Part shown: positions 1 to 7,780 of the stretch, piece by piece
Numbering within the stretch: position 1 is the first letter of the stretch
How the letters are laid out: each line of letters starts with the position of its first letter
Assembly (NCBI GenBank): GCA_947167455.1
Contig: CAMVIB010000001.1
Span: 1 to 64,000, forward strand
Length of the DNA: 64,000 bases
Source of the DNA: an uncultured Prevotellaceae bacterium
GTDB lineage: Bacteria > Bacteroidota > Bacteroidia > Bacteroidales > Bacteroidaceae
Direction of reading: 5' to 3'
Position numbers and translations under genes: made by a program
The notes under the pieces: generated by a model
Seen by the model: the letters and a program-made list of their open reading frames with translations, nothing else
What the model was told of the DNA's origin: nothing
Databases searched by the model: none

Positions 1-284
1 TGCACCTGCGCTCATGCCACATCTTCCCCAACGGCGACTTCACCGAGGCCAGCCACCTCGGAGGACGAGCCGACCTCGTAGAACTATGCCGCATCTTCGG
101 CGAGGAGGAGGAGCGCCGTCGCCACGAGCGGGGCGATGCCTTCATGCTGCCTTTCCGCGTTGACCACGGACGCACTATGCTCGGCGACGACGAGCGCCAC
201 TACAATGCCGGCTACAGCTTCCTCGGACGTATGTTTGCCATGGCACAGATGCAGGGCGTGCTCGCAGCACTCCAACATAAATAA
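1..284 (+). CDS. uxuA: Mannonate dehydratase, C-terminal part (cut by window start)
   Basis: The reading frame is open from base 3 to the TAA at 282-284 and gives about 93 C-terminal residues. The text LRSCHIFPNGDFTEASHL, then DLVELCRIFGEE, then PFRVDHGRTMLGDD and NAGYSFLGRMFAMAQMQG, matches the C-terminal end of UxuA, which dehydrates D-mannonate to 2-keto-3-deoxygluconate in the cytoplasm. The gene is followed 50 bases downstream by an SDR oxidoreductase on the same strand, the usual Bacteroidetes partner that makes D-mannonate from fructuronate. Glucuronate isomerase lies at 12.7-14.1 kb on the other strand, so the pathway is complete in this neighbourhood. Identity is strong despite the truncation, because the residues around the RVDHGR stretch are highly conserved in the family. 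Confidence 0.85.
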   Translation, partial: HLRSCHIFPNGDFTEASHLGGRADLVELCRIFGEEEERRRHERGDAFMLPFRVDHGRTMLGDDERHYNAGYSFLGRMFAMAQMQGVLAALQHK

Positions 285-334
285 CGCCTCAACATCCTGA
301 AGGGAAAACAAATACGATTTACTAATCAAGCATT

Positions 335-1168
335 ATGGAAAAGAACACCATTGCCCGCAAAGGGCTTTTTGACATCAACGGTAATGTCACCGTCATCACC
401 GGCGGGACCGGAGTGCTCGGACGCGCCATTGCCAAATACCTTGCCGCCGAGGGCGCAAAGGTCGTCATCCTCGGACGCAAAGCCGACGTGGGTGAGGCCA
501 TAGCCGATGACATACGCCGCAATGGCGGCGAAGCCATCTTCCTCACCACCGACGTTCTCGATGCATCACGTCTCCGTCAGAACTGTGCAGACATAATGGA
601 GCGCTACGGACGCGTTGACACACTGCTGAATGCAGCCGGAGGCAACATGCCCGGCGCCACCATTCCGCCCGACAAGACGTTCTTCGACCTCGACGCCCGG
701 CAGTTCCAGACAGTGCTCGACCTCAACCTCACAGGCACCGTCATTCCCACTCAGGTGTTTCTCAAGCCCATGGTTGAGCAGGGTAGGGGTGCCATCATCA
801 ACTTCTCATCGATGGCGGCATTCAGACCTATGACTCGCGTCTGCGGCTATGCCGCTGCCAAGGCCGGCATCTCTAACTTCACGGCATACATGGCCACAGA
901 GTGTGCTCGCAAGTTCGGCGAGGGCATACGCGTCAACGCCATAGCGCCAGGGTTCTTCATCACTGAGCAGAACCGCACCTTGCTCACCAACCCCGACGGC
1001 ACATACACACAGCGCGGACAGGATGTCATCCGCCAGACTCCGTTTGGGCGCATGGGTCAGCCCGAAGAGCTCTGCGGCACAATACATTACCTTATGTCCG
1101 ATGCCGCCGCCTTCGTCACCGGCACCGTCGCCGTCGTAGATGGCGGGTTCAATGCCTTCGCGATGTAG
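335..1168 (+). CDS. SDR family oxidoreductase, probable D-mannonate (fructuronate) reductase
   Basis: A 277-residue classical short-chain dehydrogenase. The Rossmann glycine motif GGTGVLG is near residues 22-28, the NAAGG motif near 98-102, and the catalytic Ser and Tyr-x-x-x-Lys lie in FSSMAAFRP and GYAAAKAG around residues 155-175. The C-terminus VTGTVAVVDGGFNAF is typical of SDRs. It follows uxuA by 50 bases and is probably co-transcribed with it. Bacteroidetes lack a long-chain UxuB in many genomes and use an SDR of this kind next to uxuA, so the role as NAD(P)-dependent fructuronate reductase comes from context; the fold itself is certain. A related gluconate-type SDR cannot be excluded from sequence alone. 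Confidence 0.85.
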   Translation: MEKNTIARKGLFDINGNVTVITGGTGVLGRAIAKYLAAEGAKVVILGRKADVGEAIADDIRRNGGEAIFLTTDVLDASRLRQNCADIMERYGRVDTLLNAAGGNMPGATIPPDKTFFDLDARQFQTVLDLNLTGTVIPTQVFLKPMVEQGRGAIINFSSMAAFRPMTRVCGYAAAKAGISNFTAYMATECARKFGEGIRVNAIAPGFFITEQNRTLLTNPDGTYTQRGQDVIRQTPFGRMGQPEELCGTIHYLMSDAAAFVTGTVAVVDGGFNAFAM

Positions 1169-1236
1169 GAATGGCAGGGCGATGAGCTGCCGCCGTTTTT
1201 GATGTGCTTAACGTAGTATAACTCCAACTGCTATTC

Positions 1237-2757
1237 ATGGTTTTTTTCGCTTACCTCCGACACTACTGGCGCGATGATGCCATCGATGCGCTGCAACATG
1301 CCCTCGCCGAGGAACCCGACGTCAGCATCAGGCTCAACCCCATGCGCCATGTCGAGGGGGTCTGTGCTGACGGGCAGACACTGTGTCAACTCAGCGACGA
1401 TGAGCTTGCCGCCTCTGTCGAGGGCTATGACGGCCGTGTGCCGTGGTGCCGCGACGGCATCTACCTCAGCCAGAGGCCGGCCTTCACCGCCGACCCGCTC
1501 CTACATGCCGGCACATACTATGTGCAGGAGGCCAGCTCTATGTTTATAGCCCATGCCCTGCGACAGGCCGTGCCAGCCCTGCGACATGTCGTGCCAGGAC
1601 ATAGCGTTCCGACTCTCTGCCCGCCCTGCCGCCTCGCCATCGACCTCTGTGCCGCACCCGGTGGCAAGAGCACCCTGCTTCGGGCTATCCTGCCTCAGTA
1701 CACTGTACTTGTGTGCAACGAGGCTGTGCGTGCTCGCGCCCAGGTGCTGGCCGAGAACATCGCCAAGTGGCGGGCATCGAACACCATCGTCACCAATGCC
1801 TATCCGCAAGACCTCATTCCTCGTTTGACATCTCCGATTGCCACGTCCGCCAGACGTGACAAACGCGACAAGAGTGCCAAACGGTCACGCGGCCTCGCCC
1901 CAATCCTTGCCGACGTCATTGTCTGTGACGTGCCGTGTTCCGGCGAGGGCATGTTCCGCAAGGAGGAGGAGGCCGTTAGGCAGTGGTCGCCGCAGCTCGT
2001 CGCCGACTGTGCTGCCTTGCAACGCCATATTGTCGCCACGGCATGGCAGGCTCTGCGCCCCGGAGGTGTCCTGTTGTATTCCACATGCACCTTCAACCCG
2101 CAGGAGTGCGAGCTCAACATTGTCGCGCTGTGCCGACAACTCGGAGCACACACCATAGAAATCCCCGTCCCATACGAGTGGGGTGTGAAGAGCCTCACCG
2201 ACCTTGCACGCCCCGAATTTGTGGAGACGCTGACGCCTCAGGAGCGACAGTGGGCGTCAGCATGCTACCATCTCATACCTGGTAATGTGCGTGGCGAAGG
2301 CTTCTTCTGCGCCGTGCTCGCCAAGCCGTCGCTCGATGACGCTGACACCGACACAGATCCTGCCGCCACTCTTGTCGATACGGCTCTTGTCGATACGGCT
2401 CTTGCTGATACAGCCCCTGCTGATACAGCCCCTGCTGATACAGCCCCTGCCGATACAGCTCTTGCCGCCGCAGCTCTCCTTGCCGACCTACAGCGGGCGC
2501 TACCGTCCTTCGACGACATGCCAGCACCGACAGCCCCCGACATCTACGATGTCCAACTCTCCCTCGACGAGGCCATGCGCTACCTGCAACGTGAGAGCCT
2601 TGTCATGCCGCCCGGTACGCCGTTGGGCATCGTACAAGTGTGTCACCGGGGACAGCCGCTCGGACTTATGAAGAACGTCGGGTCGCGTGCCAACAACTTA
2701 TATCCCAAGGAATGGCGCATACGCAGCTCACACCTCACGCCGCACTCCATCCTGTGA
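1237..2757 (+). CDS. rsmF: RsmF-like rRNA cytosine-C5 methyltransferase
   Basis: A 506-residue NOL1/NOP2/Sun family methyltransferase that makes m5C in 16S rRNA using S-adenosylmethionine. The SAM loop CAAPGGKS is near residue 137, the motif IV DVPCSGEGMF with a catalytic Cys near 232, and the second Cys in YSTCTFNPQE near 285. The C-terminal LYPKEWRIR matches the RsmF-type RNA-binding tail. Two in-frame tandem repeat tracts enlarge it: a 21-bp unit twice (1555-1596), just before the SAM loop, and a 15-bp unit about seven times (2371-2475) in the linker before the C-terminal domain. The start at 1237 gives a normal N-terminus, with SIRLNP near residue 30. It lies 68 bases after the SDR gene and ends before a strong bidirectional terminator. 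Confidence 0.88.
   Translation: MVFFAYLRHYWRDDAIDALQHALAEEPDVSIRLNPMRHVEGVCADGQTLCQLSDDELAASVEGYDGRVPWCRDGIYLSQRPAFTADPLLHAGTYYVQEASSMFIAHALRQAVPALRHVVPGHSVPTLCPPCRLAIDLCAAPGGKSTLLRAILPQYTVLVCNEAVRARAQVLAENIAKWRASNTIVTNAYPQDLIPRLTSPIATSARRDKRDKSAKRSRGLAPILADVIVCDVPCSGEGMFRKEEEAVRQWSPQLVADCAALQRHIVATAWQALRPGGVLLYSTCTFNPQECELNIVALCRQLGAHTIEIPVPYEWGVKSLTDLARPEFVETLTPQERQWASACYHLIPGNVRGEGFFCAVLAKPSLDDADTDTDPAATLVDTALVDTALADTAPADTAPADTAPADTALAAAALLADLQRALPSFDDMPAPTAPDIYDVQLSLDEAMRYLQRESLVMPPGTPLGIVQVCHRGQPLGLMKNVGSRANNLYPKEWRIRSSHLTPHSIL
1555..1596 (+). repeat. 21-bp tandem duplication inside rsmF
   Basis: Two adjacent copies of a 21-bp unit (1555-1575 and 1576-1596) differ at only a few bases and encode ALRQAVP followed by ALRHVVP. 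The unit keeps the reading frame. It sits in the loop between the N-terminal region and the SAM-binding motif, where homologues are shorter. Confidence 0.85.
2371..2475 (+). repeat. 15-bp minisatellite inside rsmF
   Basis: Seven 15-bp units run without gaps from 2371 to 2475; the first two are identical (CTTGTCGATACGGCT), units three to six are close variants, and the seventh is degenerate. They encode a repeated Leu/Pro-Val/Ala-Asp-Thr-Ala pentapeptide in the linker between the methyltransferase domain and the C-terminal RNA-binding part. Being a multiple of three, changes in copy number would keep the frame. Confidence 0.95.
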
Positions 2758-2837
2758 CTCTGATGGACATCGCCGTCCGCGTGCGGAAATGTCATGTGTG
2801 TGGCTGTGAGACGGTTACGCCGTTCTGATTGAAACAA

Positions 2838-2878
2838 CAATGCGGGTGCGCCATCGCAGCGATGGCACACCCGCATTG
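2838..2878. terminator. Bidirectional terminator between rsmF and rplS
   Basis: An 18-19 bp stem formed by CAATGCGGGTG plus GCCATCG and its complement, with one mismatch and a three-base loop at 2857-2859. It lies between the convergent ends of rsmF (2757) and rplS (2975), so it can serve both. No long T-run follows. Confidence 0.7.
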
Positions 2879-2974
2879 AAGTGTTGACGAGTGCGGCAGC
2901 TTCCGTAGCCGTGGCCCGCACGGTGAGTGGACATGTGCGTGTGTGCAGACAGGGTCTGCGCTGCACGACGGAGA

Positions 2975-3349
2975 TTAGTCCTCCTTGGAGGCTCTTGCGC
3001 CAACCTTCTTCTCAGGTATGCGAGCCTTCTTGCCGGTGAGTCCGCGGAGGTAGTAGAGCTTGGCACGACGCACCTTGCCGACCTTGTTGACGGTGATGCT
3101 GTCGATGTTGGGACTTGTGATGGGGAAGATACGTTCTACGCCCACGGTGCCGCTCATCTTGCGAACAGTGAAGCGCTTCTGATCCTGATGGCCGCTGATC
3201 TTGATGACCACTCCGCGATAGAGCTGTATGCGCTCCTTGTTGCCCTCGACAATTTTGTATGCCACGGTGACGGTGTCGCCAGCCTTGAACTGGGGATAGG
3301 TTTTGCCCGTAGCGAATGCTTCTTCAGCAATTTTGATTAAGTCTGCCAT
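2975..3349 (-). CDS. rplS: 50S ribosomal protein L19
   Basis: A 124-residue protein, close to the normal L19 length. It begins [13 protein letters not shown] and contains [22 protein letters not shown] and the hallmark RGVVIKISG, followed by [17 protein letters not shown] and a basic C-terminus. L19 lies at the 30S-50S interface. It stands alone on the minus strand, with a consensus Bacteroidetes -7 element at 3449-3456 about 100 bases upstream and the hairpin at 2838-2878 downstream. The C-terminal extension GARASKED is short and variable, as in other Bacteroidetes. Confidence 0.97.
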   Translation of the reverse strand: MADLIKIAEEAFATGKTYPQFKAGDTVTVAYKIVEGNKERIQLYRGVVIKISGHQDQKRFTVRKMSGTVGVERIFPITSPNIDSITVNKVGKVRRAKLYYLRGLTGKKARIPEKKVGARASKED

Positions 3350-3448
3350 TGTTGTTTAGTAATGGGTTTGTGAATTGTTGTGTCGGTCGAGCCCGGGCTT
3401 AACAGGGAACTCTGCATCCTGACAGCGGCCCGTGCCGGAAAGCGGGCG

Positions 3449-3456
3449 CAAAGATA
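3449..3456 (-). promoter_or_regulatory. rplS promoter, -7 element
   Basis: On the minus strand this reads TATCTTTG, an exact match to the Bacteroidetes -7 consensus TAnnTTTG. It is about 100 bases before the rplS ATG, so the leader would be about 90 nt. Confidence 0.7.
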
Positions 3457-3580
3457 GTGCTTTTCGTCGAGACTACGAAACAAAGTGGCATAAAAATCAC
3501 GCGACAGCCTTATTTTTTTGATTGTTAGCTCTGCATAGAGGTGTCGGAGTTGCCGAAGGTCGTACGTGTGTGATGCCCGC

Positions 3581-5155
3581 TCACTGCCCCCACGACTCGC
3601 GGTCGAGGTTGCGATAGCCGATGGCCTCTGCGAGGTGATGTGTATGTATGTCGGTAGAGGCTTCGAGGTCGGCAATGGTTCGTGCCACCTTGAGGATGCG
3701 GCTGTAGGCGCGGGCACTCAGTTTCAGGCGCTCCATGGCCATGCGGAGCATGTCGAGCGAGGCGGCATCGGGCTCGGCGAATTCGTGGAGCATGCGCTCT
3801 GTCATCATGGCGTTGCAGTGGATGCGGCCCCTCCCCCCGCCCTCCCCTGTAGGGAGGGAGCTGAAGCGCTCGGTCTGGATGTTGCGGGCACGGATGACGC
3901 GCTCGCGGATGGCCGCCGAGGGCTCGCCGGGTTTCATCTGCGATAGCTGGGCGAAGGGCACGGCCTGGATTTCGCAGTGGATGTCTATGCGGTCGAGCAG
4001 GGGGCCGCTGATGCGACTCATATACTTTGTGATCTGACCCGGCGTGCATTGACACTGCTTGGTGGGGTGGTTGTAGTAGCCGCAAGGGCAAGGGTTCATC
4101 GCCGCGACGAGCATGACGTTTGCGGGATAGTCGATGCTGTATTTGGCACGCGTGACGGTGATGTGCCTGTCTTCCAAGGGCTGGCGCAGCACCTCGAGGG
4201 TAGATCTTTGGAACTCGGGCAGCTCATCGAGGAATAGCACTCCGTTGTGAGCGAGGCTGATCTCGCCAGGCATGGGGCTTGCGCCTCCTCCCACGAGTGC
4301 CACCTGCGACACCGTGTGGTGTGGCGAGCGGAAGGGTCGCTCGGTGATGAGCCCCGTGTCGCCCTTCAGCTTTCCCGCCACACTATGGATCTGTGTTGTC
4401 TCAAGACTCTCTGACAGCGACAGCGGCGGCAGGATGCTGGGCAGACGCCGTGCCATCATGCTCTTGCCAGCTCCCGGAGGACCTATCATGATGAGGTTGT
4501 GGCCTCCTGCGGCGGCAATCTCGAAGGCACGTTTCACGCTGTCTTGCCCCTTGACGTCGGCAAAGTCCAGGTCGGAGTGTCCTTGATGAGCATAGAACTC
4601 GGCCCTTGTGTCAACGATGGTGGGCTGTAGCTTTTCGATGCCGTTGACGTAAGCCATCACTTGACTCAGGGTGCTGACGCCATAGACCTTGAGCATATTG
4701 ACCACGGCAGCCTCATGGGCGTTGGCTTCGGGTACGATGAGTCCTTCGTAGCCCATCTTGCGGGCCATAATTGCTATTGGCAGCGCACCGCGTATGGGCT
4801 TGACGGAGCCGTCAAGGCTTAGTTCGCCTACGAACATGTGTGTGCGTAGGATGTCGTTGTCGGAGAATGAATTTGCTGCTACGATGCCGACGGCGATGGG
4901 CAGGTCGAAGCCTGTGCCTTCCTTGCGGATGTCGCCGGGAGCCAGGTTGATGACGATGTGCTGCGGGTTATGTTGAATGCCGGAGTTTGCCAGTGCCGCC
5001 TGTATGCGGCTGTAGCTCTCCTTCACGCTGCTGTCAGGGAGCCCCACGATAATGGTGCGCGGGGCTTCCTTCTCCGCCACGCGCACGTCCACCTCTATGG
5101 TGACGTGCAGTGCGGCAATGCCATCTACAGTAGCACTATTCAGTTTCGACAGCAT
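3581..5155 (-). CDS. yifB: YifB/ComM family Mg-chelatase-like AAA+ ATPase
   Basis: A 524-residue protein with the family order: an N-terminal ChlI-like (Lon protease S5-fold) domain (residues 1-180), the AAA+ Mg-chelatase core with Walker A GPPGAGKS near 225 and the NGVLFLDELPEF Walker B region near 310, and a C-terminal helical domain. The homologue ComM is a helicase acting in natural transformation; in Bacteroidetes the role is untested. At residues about 430-442 it carries an extra stretch SSLPTGEGGGRGR that breaks the normally continuous run into IHCNA. That stretch is coded by a GC-rich palindrome (3826-3866) of the element family described below. It follows the FKBP lipoprotein gene on the same strand. 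Confidence 0.92.
   Translation of the reverse strand: MLSKLNSATVDGIAALHVTIEVDVRVAEKEAPRTIIVGLPDSSVKESYSRIQAALANSGIQHNPQHIVINLAPGDIRKEGTGFDLPIAVGIVAANSFSDNDILRTHMFVGELSLDGSVKPIRGALPIAIMARKMGYEGLIVPEANAHEAAVVNMLKVYGVSTLSQVMAYVNGIEKLQPTIVDTRAEFYAHQGHSDLDFADVKGQDSVKRAFEIAAAGGHNLIMIGPPGAGKSMMARRLPSILPPLSLSESLETTQIHSVAGKLKGDTGLITERPFRSPHHTVSQVALVGGGASPMPGEISLAHNGVLFLDELPEFQRSTLEVLRQPLEDRHITVTRAKYSIDYPANVMLVAAMNPCPCGYYNHPTKQCQCTPGQITKYMSRISGPLLDRIDIHCEIQAVPFAQLSQMKPGEPSAAIRERVIRARNIQTERFSSLPTGEGGGRGRIHCNAMMTERMLHEFAEPDAASLDMLRMAMERLKLSARAYSRILKVARTIADLEASTDIHTHHLAEAIGYRNLDRESWGQ
3826..3866 (-). repeat. Half palindromic element inside yifB
   Basis: CCCTCCC (3840-3846), five-base loop, GGGAGGG (3852-3858), flanked by CCCCTCCCCCC on the left. 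It is in frame in yifB and encodes a Gly-rich insertion of about 13 residues that looks foreign to the family. The same stem sequence occurs at 5945-5963 in an intergenic region. Confidence 0.75.
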
Positions 5156-5192
5156 GAGTTTTGGCGCGTTCTGTTAATTGATGAACCCACAC

Positions 5193-5891
5193 TTATTTCC
5201 ACGTCGGTACCTTCGAGCCGGGAGGATATATCGCAGCGAGGTGAATGCGCATGCGCACTGTGCTGTAGGGCTGCACGGTGCCTTTCAGCTGAGAGCCGTA
5301 GAAGAGCTGTTGCGGGATATAGACCATCCAGTCATCACCGACGACCATATACTGCAATGCTGTTGCGAAGCCATCATTGTATGAACTTGGCGGTGCGAGA
5401 TTGGGTGCTGCTGTCTGCGTGTCGAAGTCGCCGTAGTAGGTTTGTGTGAAGATTGTCTCGAATGTCTTGCCGTTGGCATCGGTGGTAGGCATGAGCCAGC
5501 CCCTGAAGCTGCATCGCACGCTGTCGTTGTATAATGGCGACACCGTCCCGGTGCCTTTGGCAAGTATGTGCACGCAGATGCTGTCGGTGAGGCTGCCATG
5601 TGTCGAGGGGCTCTTCAGCAGCGACTTGAACATCCTCCACTGGCAGTGCGCCTCCCATTCGCTGCCGTGTTGGCGACGTGCTGCGGCGATGGCGTTGCGC
5701 GCCGAGTCGGCAATCTGCTCATACCACGCTGCGTTGCGCTGCTCCCAGCTGTAGTAGGGGTCGTAGTCGGTGTCATCGGATGAGCAGGAGGTGATGAGGA
5801 GTAGGAAAAAGAGAAGGAGAGCCCCACCCCCTGTCCTCCATGTGAGGGAGGGAACGGTCACCTGTATAAAATGTTGTATCTTAGAAATCAT
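5193..5891 (-). CDS. FKBP-type peptidyl-prolyl isomerase lipoprotein
   Basis: A 232-residue lipoprotein: hydrophobic stretch LLLFFLLLITSC with the lipobox Cys near residue 36, a charged helix with YDPYYSWEQRN, and a C-terminal FKBP-like domain with GWLMPTTDANGKTFETIF, VVGDDWMVYIPQQLFYG and the final IHLAAIYP. It is probably an outer-membrane-anchored periplasmic folding factor of the type common in Bacteroidetes. The N-terminus before the signal peptide (about residues 10-24, VTVPSLTWRTGGG) is coded by a half palindromic element at 5821-5866, so the signal peptide is unusually long and the original start may have been lost or moved. It lies 37 bases upstream of yifB on the same strand. Confidence 0.75.
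   Translation of the reverse strand: MISKIQHFIQVTVPSLTWRTGGGALLLFFLLLITSCSSDDTDYDPYYSWEQRNAAWYEQIADSARNAIAAARRQHGSEWEAHCQWRMFKSLLKSPSTHGSLTDSICVHILAKGTGTVSPLYNDSVRCSFRGWLMPTTDANGKTFETIFTQTYYGDFDTQTAAPNLAPPSSYNDGFATALQYMVVGDDWMVYIPQQLFYGSQLKGTVQPYSTVRMRIHLAAIYPPGSKVPTWK
5821..5866 (-). repeat. Half palindromic element at the 5' end of the FKBP gene
   Basis: It contains CCACCCCCTGTCCTCC, a short loop and GAGGGAGGGAACGGTCACCTGT. The GGTCACCTGT end matches the inner boundary of the full elements at 28.6 and 40.1 kb. It codes the residues just before the hydrophobic core of the signal peptide. Confidence 0.7.
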
Positions 5892-5935
5892 CGTAGCTGT
5901 TGTGGAGGATAACTCCTTTGTCGAAATAGTTCTTA

Positions 5936-5973
5936 GTGACCATTCCCTCCCTCACAGGGAGGGTGGGGATGGG
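5936..5973. repeat. Intergenic half palindromic element
   Basis: A 7-bp perfect stem CCCTCCC (5945-5951) and GGGAGGG (5957-5963) around TCACA, preceded by GTGACCATT and followed by TGGGGATGGG. It lies between glyS and the FKBP gene and has the same stem as the copy in yifB. It may also act as the end of the glyS transcript. Confidence 0.7.
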
Positions 5974-5988
5974 TTTCTATTTTGTCTT

Positions 5989-7533
5989 TTACAGCAGTTT
6001 CTTAAGCAGTGATGTGATGCTTACCTTGTCCTCGATGATGCTCTGCAGGTCGGCGATGGGCACGCGGTGCTGTTCCATGGTGTCGCGGTCGCGCAGGGTG
6101 ACGCAGTTGTCCTGGAGCGTATCGTGGTCGATGGTGACGCAGTAGGGGCATCCTATGGCATCCATGCGGCGATAGCGCTTGCCGATGGTATCCTTCTCGT
6201 CGTACTTGCAGTTGAAGTGGAAGCGCAGGTCGTCAACAATCTTCTGTGCCACCTCGGGCAGACCGTCCTTCTTCACGAGAGGCAGTACGGCGAGCTTCAC
6301 GGGTGCCAGGGCGGCGGGCAGGCGCAGCACGACACGTGTCTCGCCGTTCTCGAGCTTCTCCTCGCAGTAGCTGTGGCACATGACGCTGAGGAACATACGA
6401 TCGACGCCGATAGATGTCTCGATGACGAACGGTGTGTAGCTCTCGTTGGTCTCGGGGTCGAAGTACTCTATCTTCTTGCCCGAGTACTTGGCGTGCTGCG
6501 AGAGGTCGAAGTTGGTGCGCGAGTGTATGCCTTCCACCTCCTTGAAACCGAATGGCATGTGGAACTCGATGTCGGTGGCGGCGTTGGCGTAGTGGGCCAG
6601 CTTGTCGTGGTCGTGGAAACGGTAGTTCTCGGCGCCGAAGCCCAAGGCCTGGTGCCAGGCCATGCGTGTCTGCTTCCACTTTTGGAACCACTCCAGCTCT
6701 GTGCCGGGCTTGACGAAGAACTGCATCTCCATCTGCTCGAACTCGCGCATGCGGAAGATGAACTGTCGTGCCACAATCTCGTTGCGGAAGGCCTTGCCAA
6801 TCTGTGCTATGCCGAAGGGCAGCTTCATGCGGCCCGTCTTCTGCACGTTGAGGTAGTTGACGAAGATACCCTGTGCCGTCTCGGGGCGCAGGTATATGGT
6901 GCTGGTGCCCTCGGCGGTGCTGCCCACCTCGGTCTTGAACATGAGGTTGAACTGGCGCACGTCAGTCCAGTTGCGTGTGCCGCTGATGGGGCATACTATC
7001 TCCTCGTCGAGGATGATCTGCTTGAGCTCGTTGAGGTCGTTGGCGTTCATGGCCTTCTGGTAACGCTCGTGCAGGGCATCACGCTTGGCCGTGAGCTCCA
7101 TGACTCGTGCGTTGGTGGTCAGGAATTGCTGCTCGTCGAAGCTGTCTCCGAAGCGTTTGCGGGCCTTGGCCACTTCCTTCTGGATCTTCTCGTCATACTT
7201 CGCCATCTGGTCCTCGATGAGCACGTCGGCGCGGTAGCGCTTCTTGCTGTCGCGGTTGTCGATGAGGGGGTCGTTGAAGGCATCCACGTGGCCGCTGGCC
7301 TTCCATGTCATGGGATGCATGAAGATGGCGGCATCGATACCGACGATGTTCTGGTGGAGCAGCACCATCGACTGCCACCAATATTGCTTTATGTTGTTCT
7401 TGAGCTCTACGCCGTTCTGGCCATAGTCATAGACCGCGCCGAGGCCGTCGTAGATGTCGCTGGAGGGGAATACGAAACCATACTCCTTGCAATGAGATAC
7501 AATCTTCTTGAAAACGTCTTCTTGTTGTGCCAT
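5989..7533 (-). CDS. glyS: Glycine--tRNA ligase (single-chain, class II)
   Basis: A 514-residue homodimeric-type glycyl-tRNA synthetase, which charges tRNA-Gly with glycine. Motifs in order: the N-terminal SSDIYDGLGAVYDYG, motif 1 region WKASGHVDAFNDPL, the glycine-binding LRPETAQGIFVNYLN, motif 2 GKAFRNEI, FIFRMREFEQMEMQFF, motif 3 region TPFVIETSIGVDRMF, and a C-terminal anticodon-binding domain starting LRLPAALAPVKLAVLPL. It is on the minus strand with a -7 promoter element at 7633-7640. An open frame of the same length on the opposite strand is a shadow. Confidence 0.97.
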   Translation of the reverse strand: MAQQEDVFKKIVSHCKEYGFVFPSSDIYDGLGAVYDYGQNGVELKNNIKQYWWQSMVLLHQNIVGIDAAIFMHPMTWKASGHVDAFNDPLIDNRDSKKRYRADVLIEDQMAKYDEKIQKEVAKARKRFGDSFDEQQFLTTNARVMELTAKRDALHERYQKAMNANDLNELKQIILDEEIVCPISGTRNWTDVRQFNLMFKTEVGSTAEGTSTIYLRPETAQGIFVNYLNVQKTGRMKLPFGIAQIGKAFRNEIVARQFIFRMREFEQMEMQFFVKPGTELEWFQKWKQTRMAWHQALGFGAENYRFHDHDKLAHYANAATDIEFHMPFGFKEVEGIHSRTNFDLSQHAKYSGKKIEYFDPETNESYTPFVIETSIGVDRMFLSVMCHSYCEEKLENGETRVVLRLPAALAPVKLAVLPLVKKDGLPEVAQKIVDDLRFHFNCKYDEKDTIGKRYRRMDAIGCPYCVTIDHDTLQDNCVTLRDRDTMEQHRVPIADLQSIIEDKVSITSLLKKLL

Positions 7534-7632
7534 TATATTTTAGGTTTTATGAGTTTGACGAAGCTTTACAAGGTTCTGCGGACGAGAGAATGCATAGGCG
7601 GCCGTCCGTAAACCGGCGTTTATAATCGGGCG

Positions 7633-7640
7633 CAAAGATA
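7633..7640 (-). promoter_or_regulatory. glyS promoter, -7 element
   Basis: Minus-strand TATCTTTG, matching TAnnTTTG exactly, with a TTTG (plus-strand CAAA at 7663-7666) about 22 bases further upstream as a possible -33 element. The leader to the glyS ATG is about 90 nt. Confidence 0.7.
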
Positions 7641-7724
7641 AGCAAAATACGTCAAAAAGAGACAAAGAGCGGCAAAAACTTTCATCTTTATGCCTTGTGC
7701 TAAGCTTTTTTTGCAGAAAAGGGC

Positions 7725-7753
7725 TTTGCGCAAACATATTTTTATTATCTTTG
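7725..7753 (+). promoter_or_regulatory. parC promoter
   Basis: TTTG at 7725-7728 (-33) and TATCTTTG at 7746-7753 (-7) with a 17-base spacer. The start codon of the topoisomerase gene is 27 bases downstream. Confidence 0.7.
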
Positions 7754-7780
7754 CCAGCAAATTAGACCTTATAGACACCA

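Noticed and set aside
2371-2475. Possible CRISPR or regulatory iteron set
   Set aside because: The units are contiguous 15-bp repeats in frame within a coding sequence, with no spacers.
6067-7611. A 514-codon open frame on the plus strand opposite glyS
   Set aside because: It mirrors the codon bias of glyS, its translation is Leu/Val/Ala/His-rich without any family motif, and the minus-strand frame is an unmistakable glycyl-tRNA synthetase.
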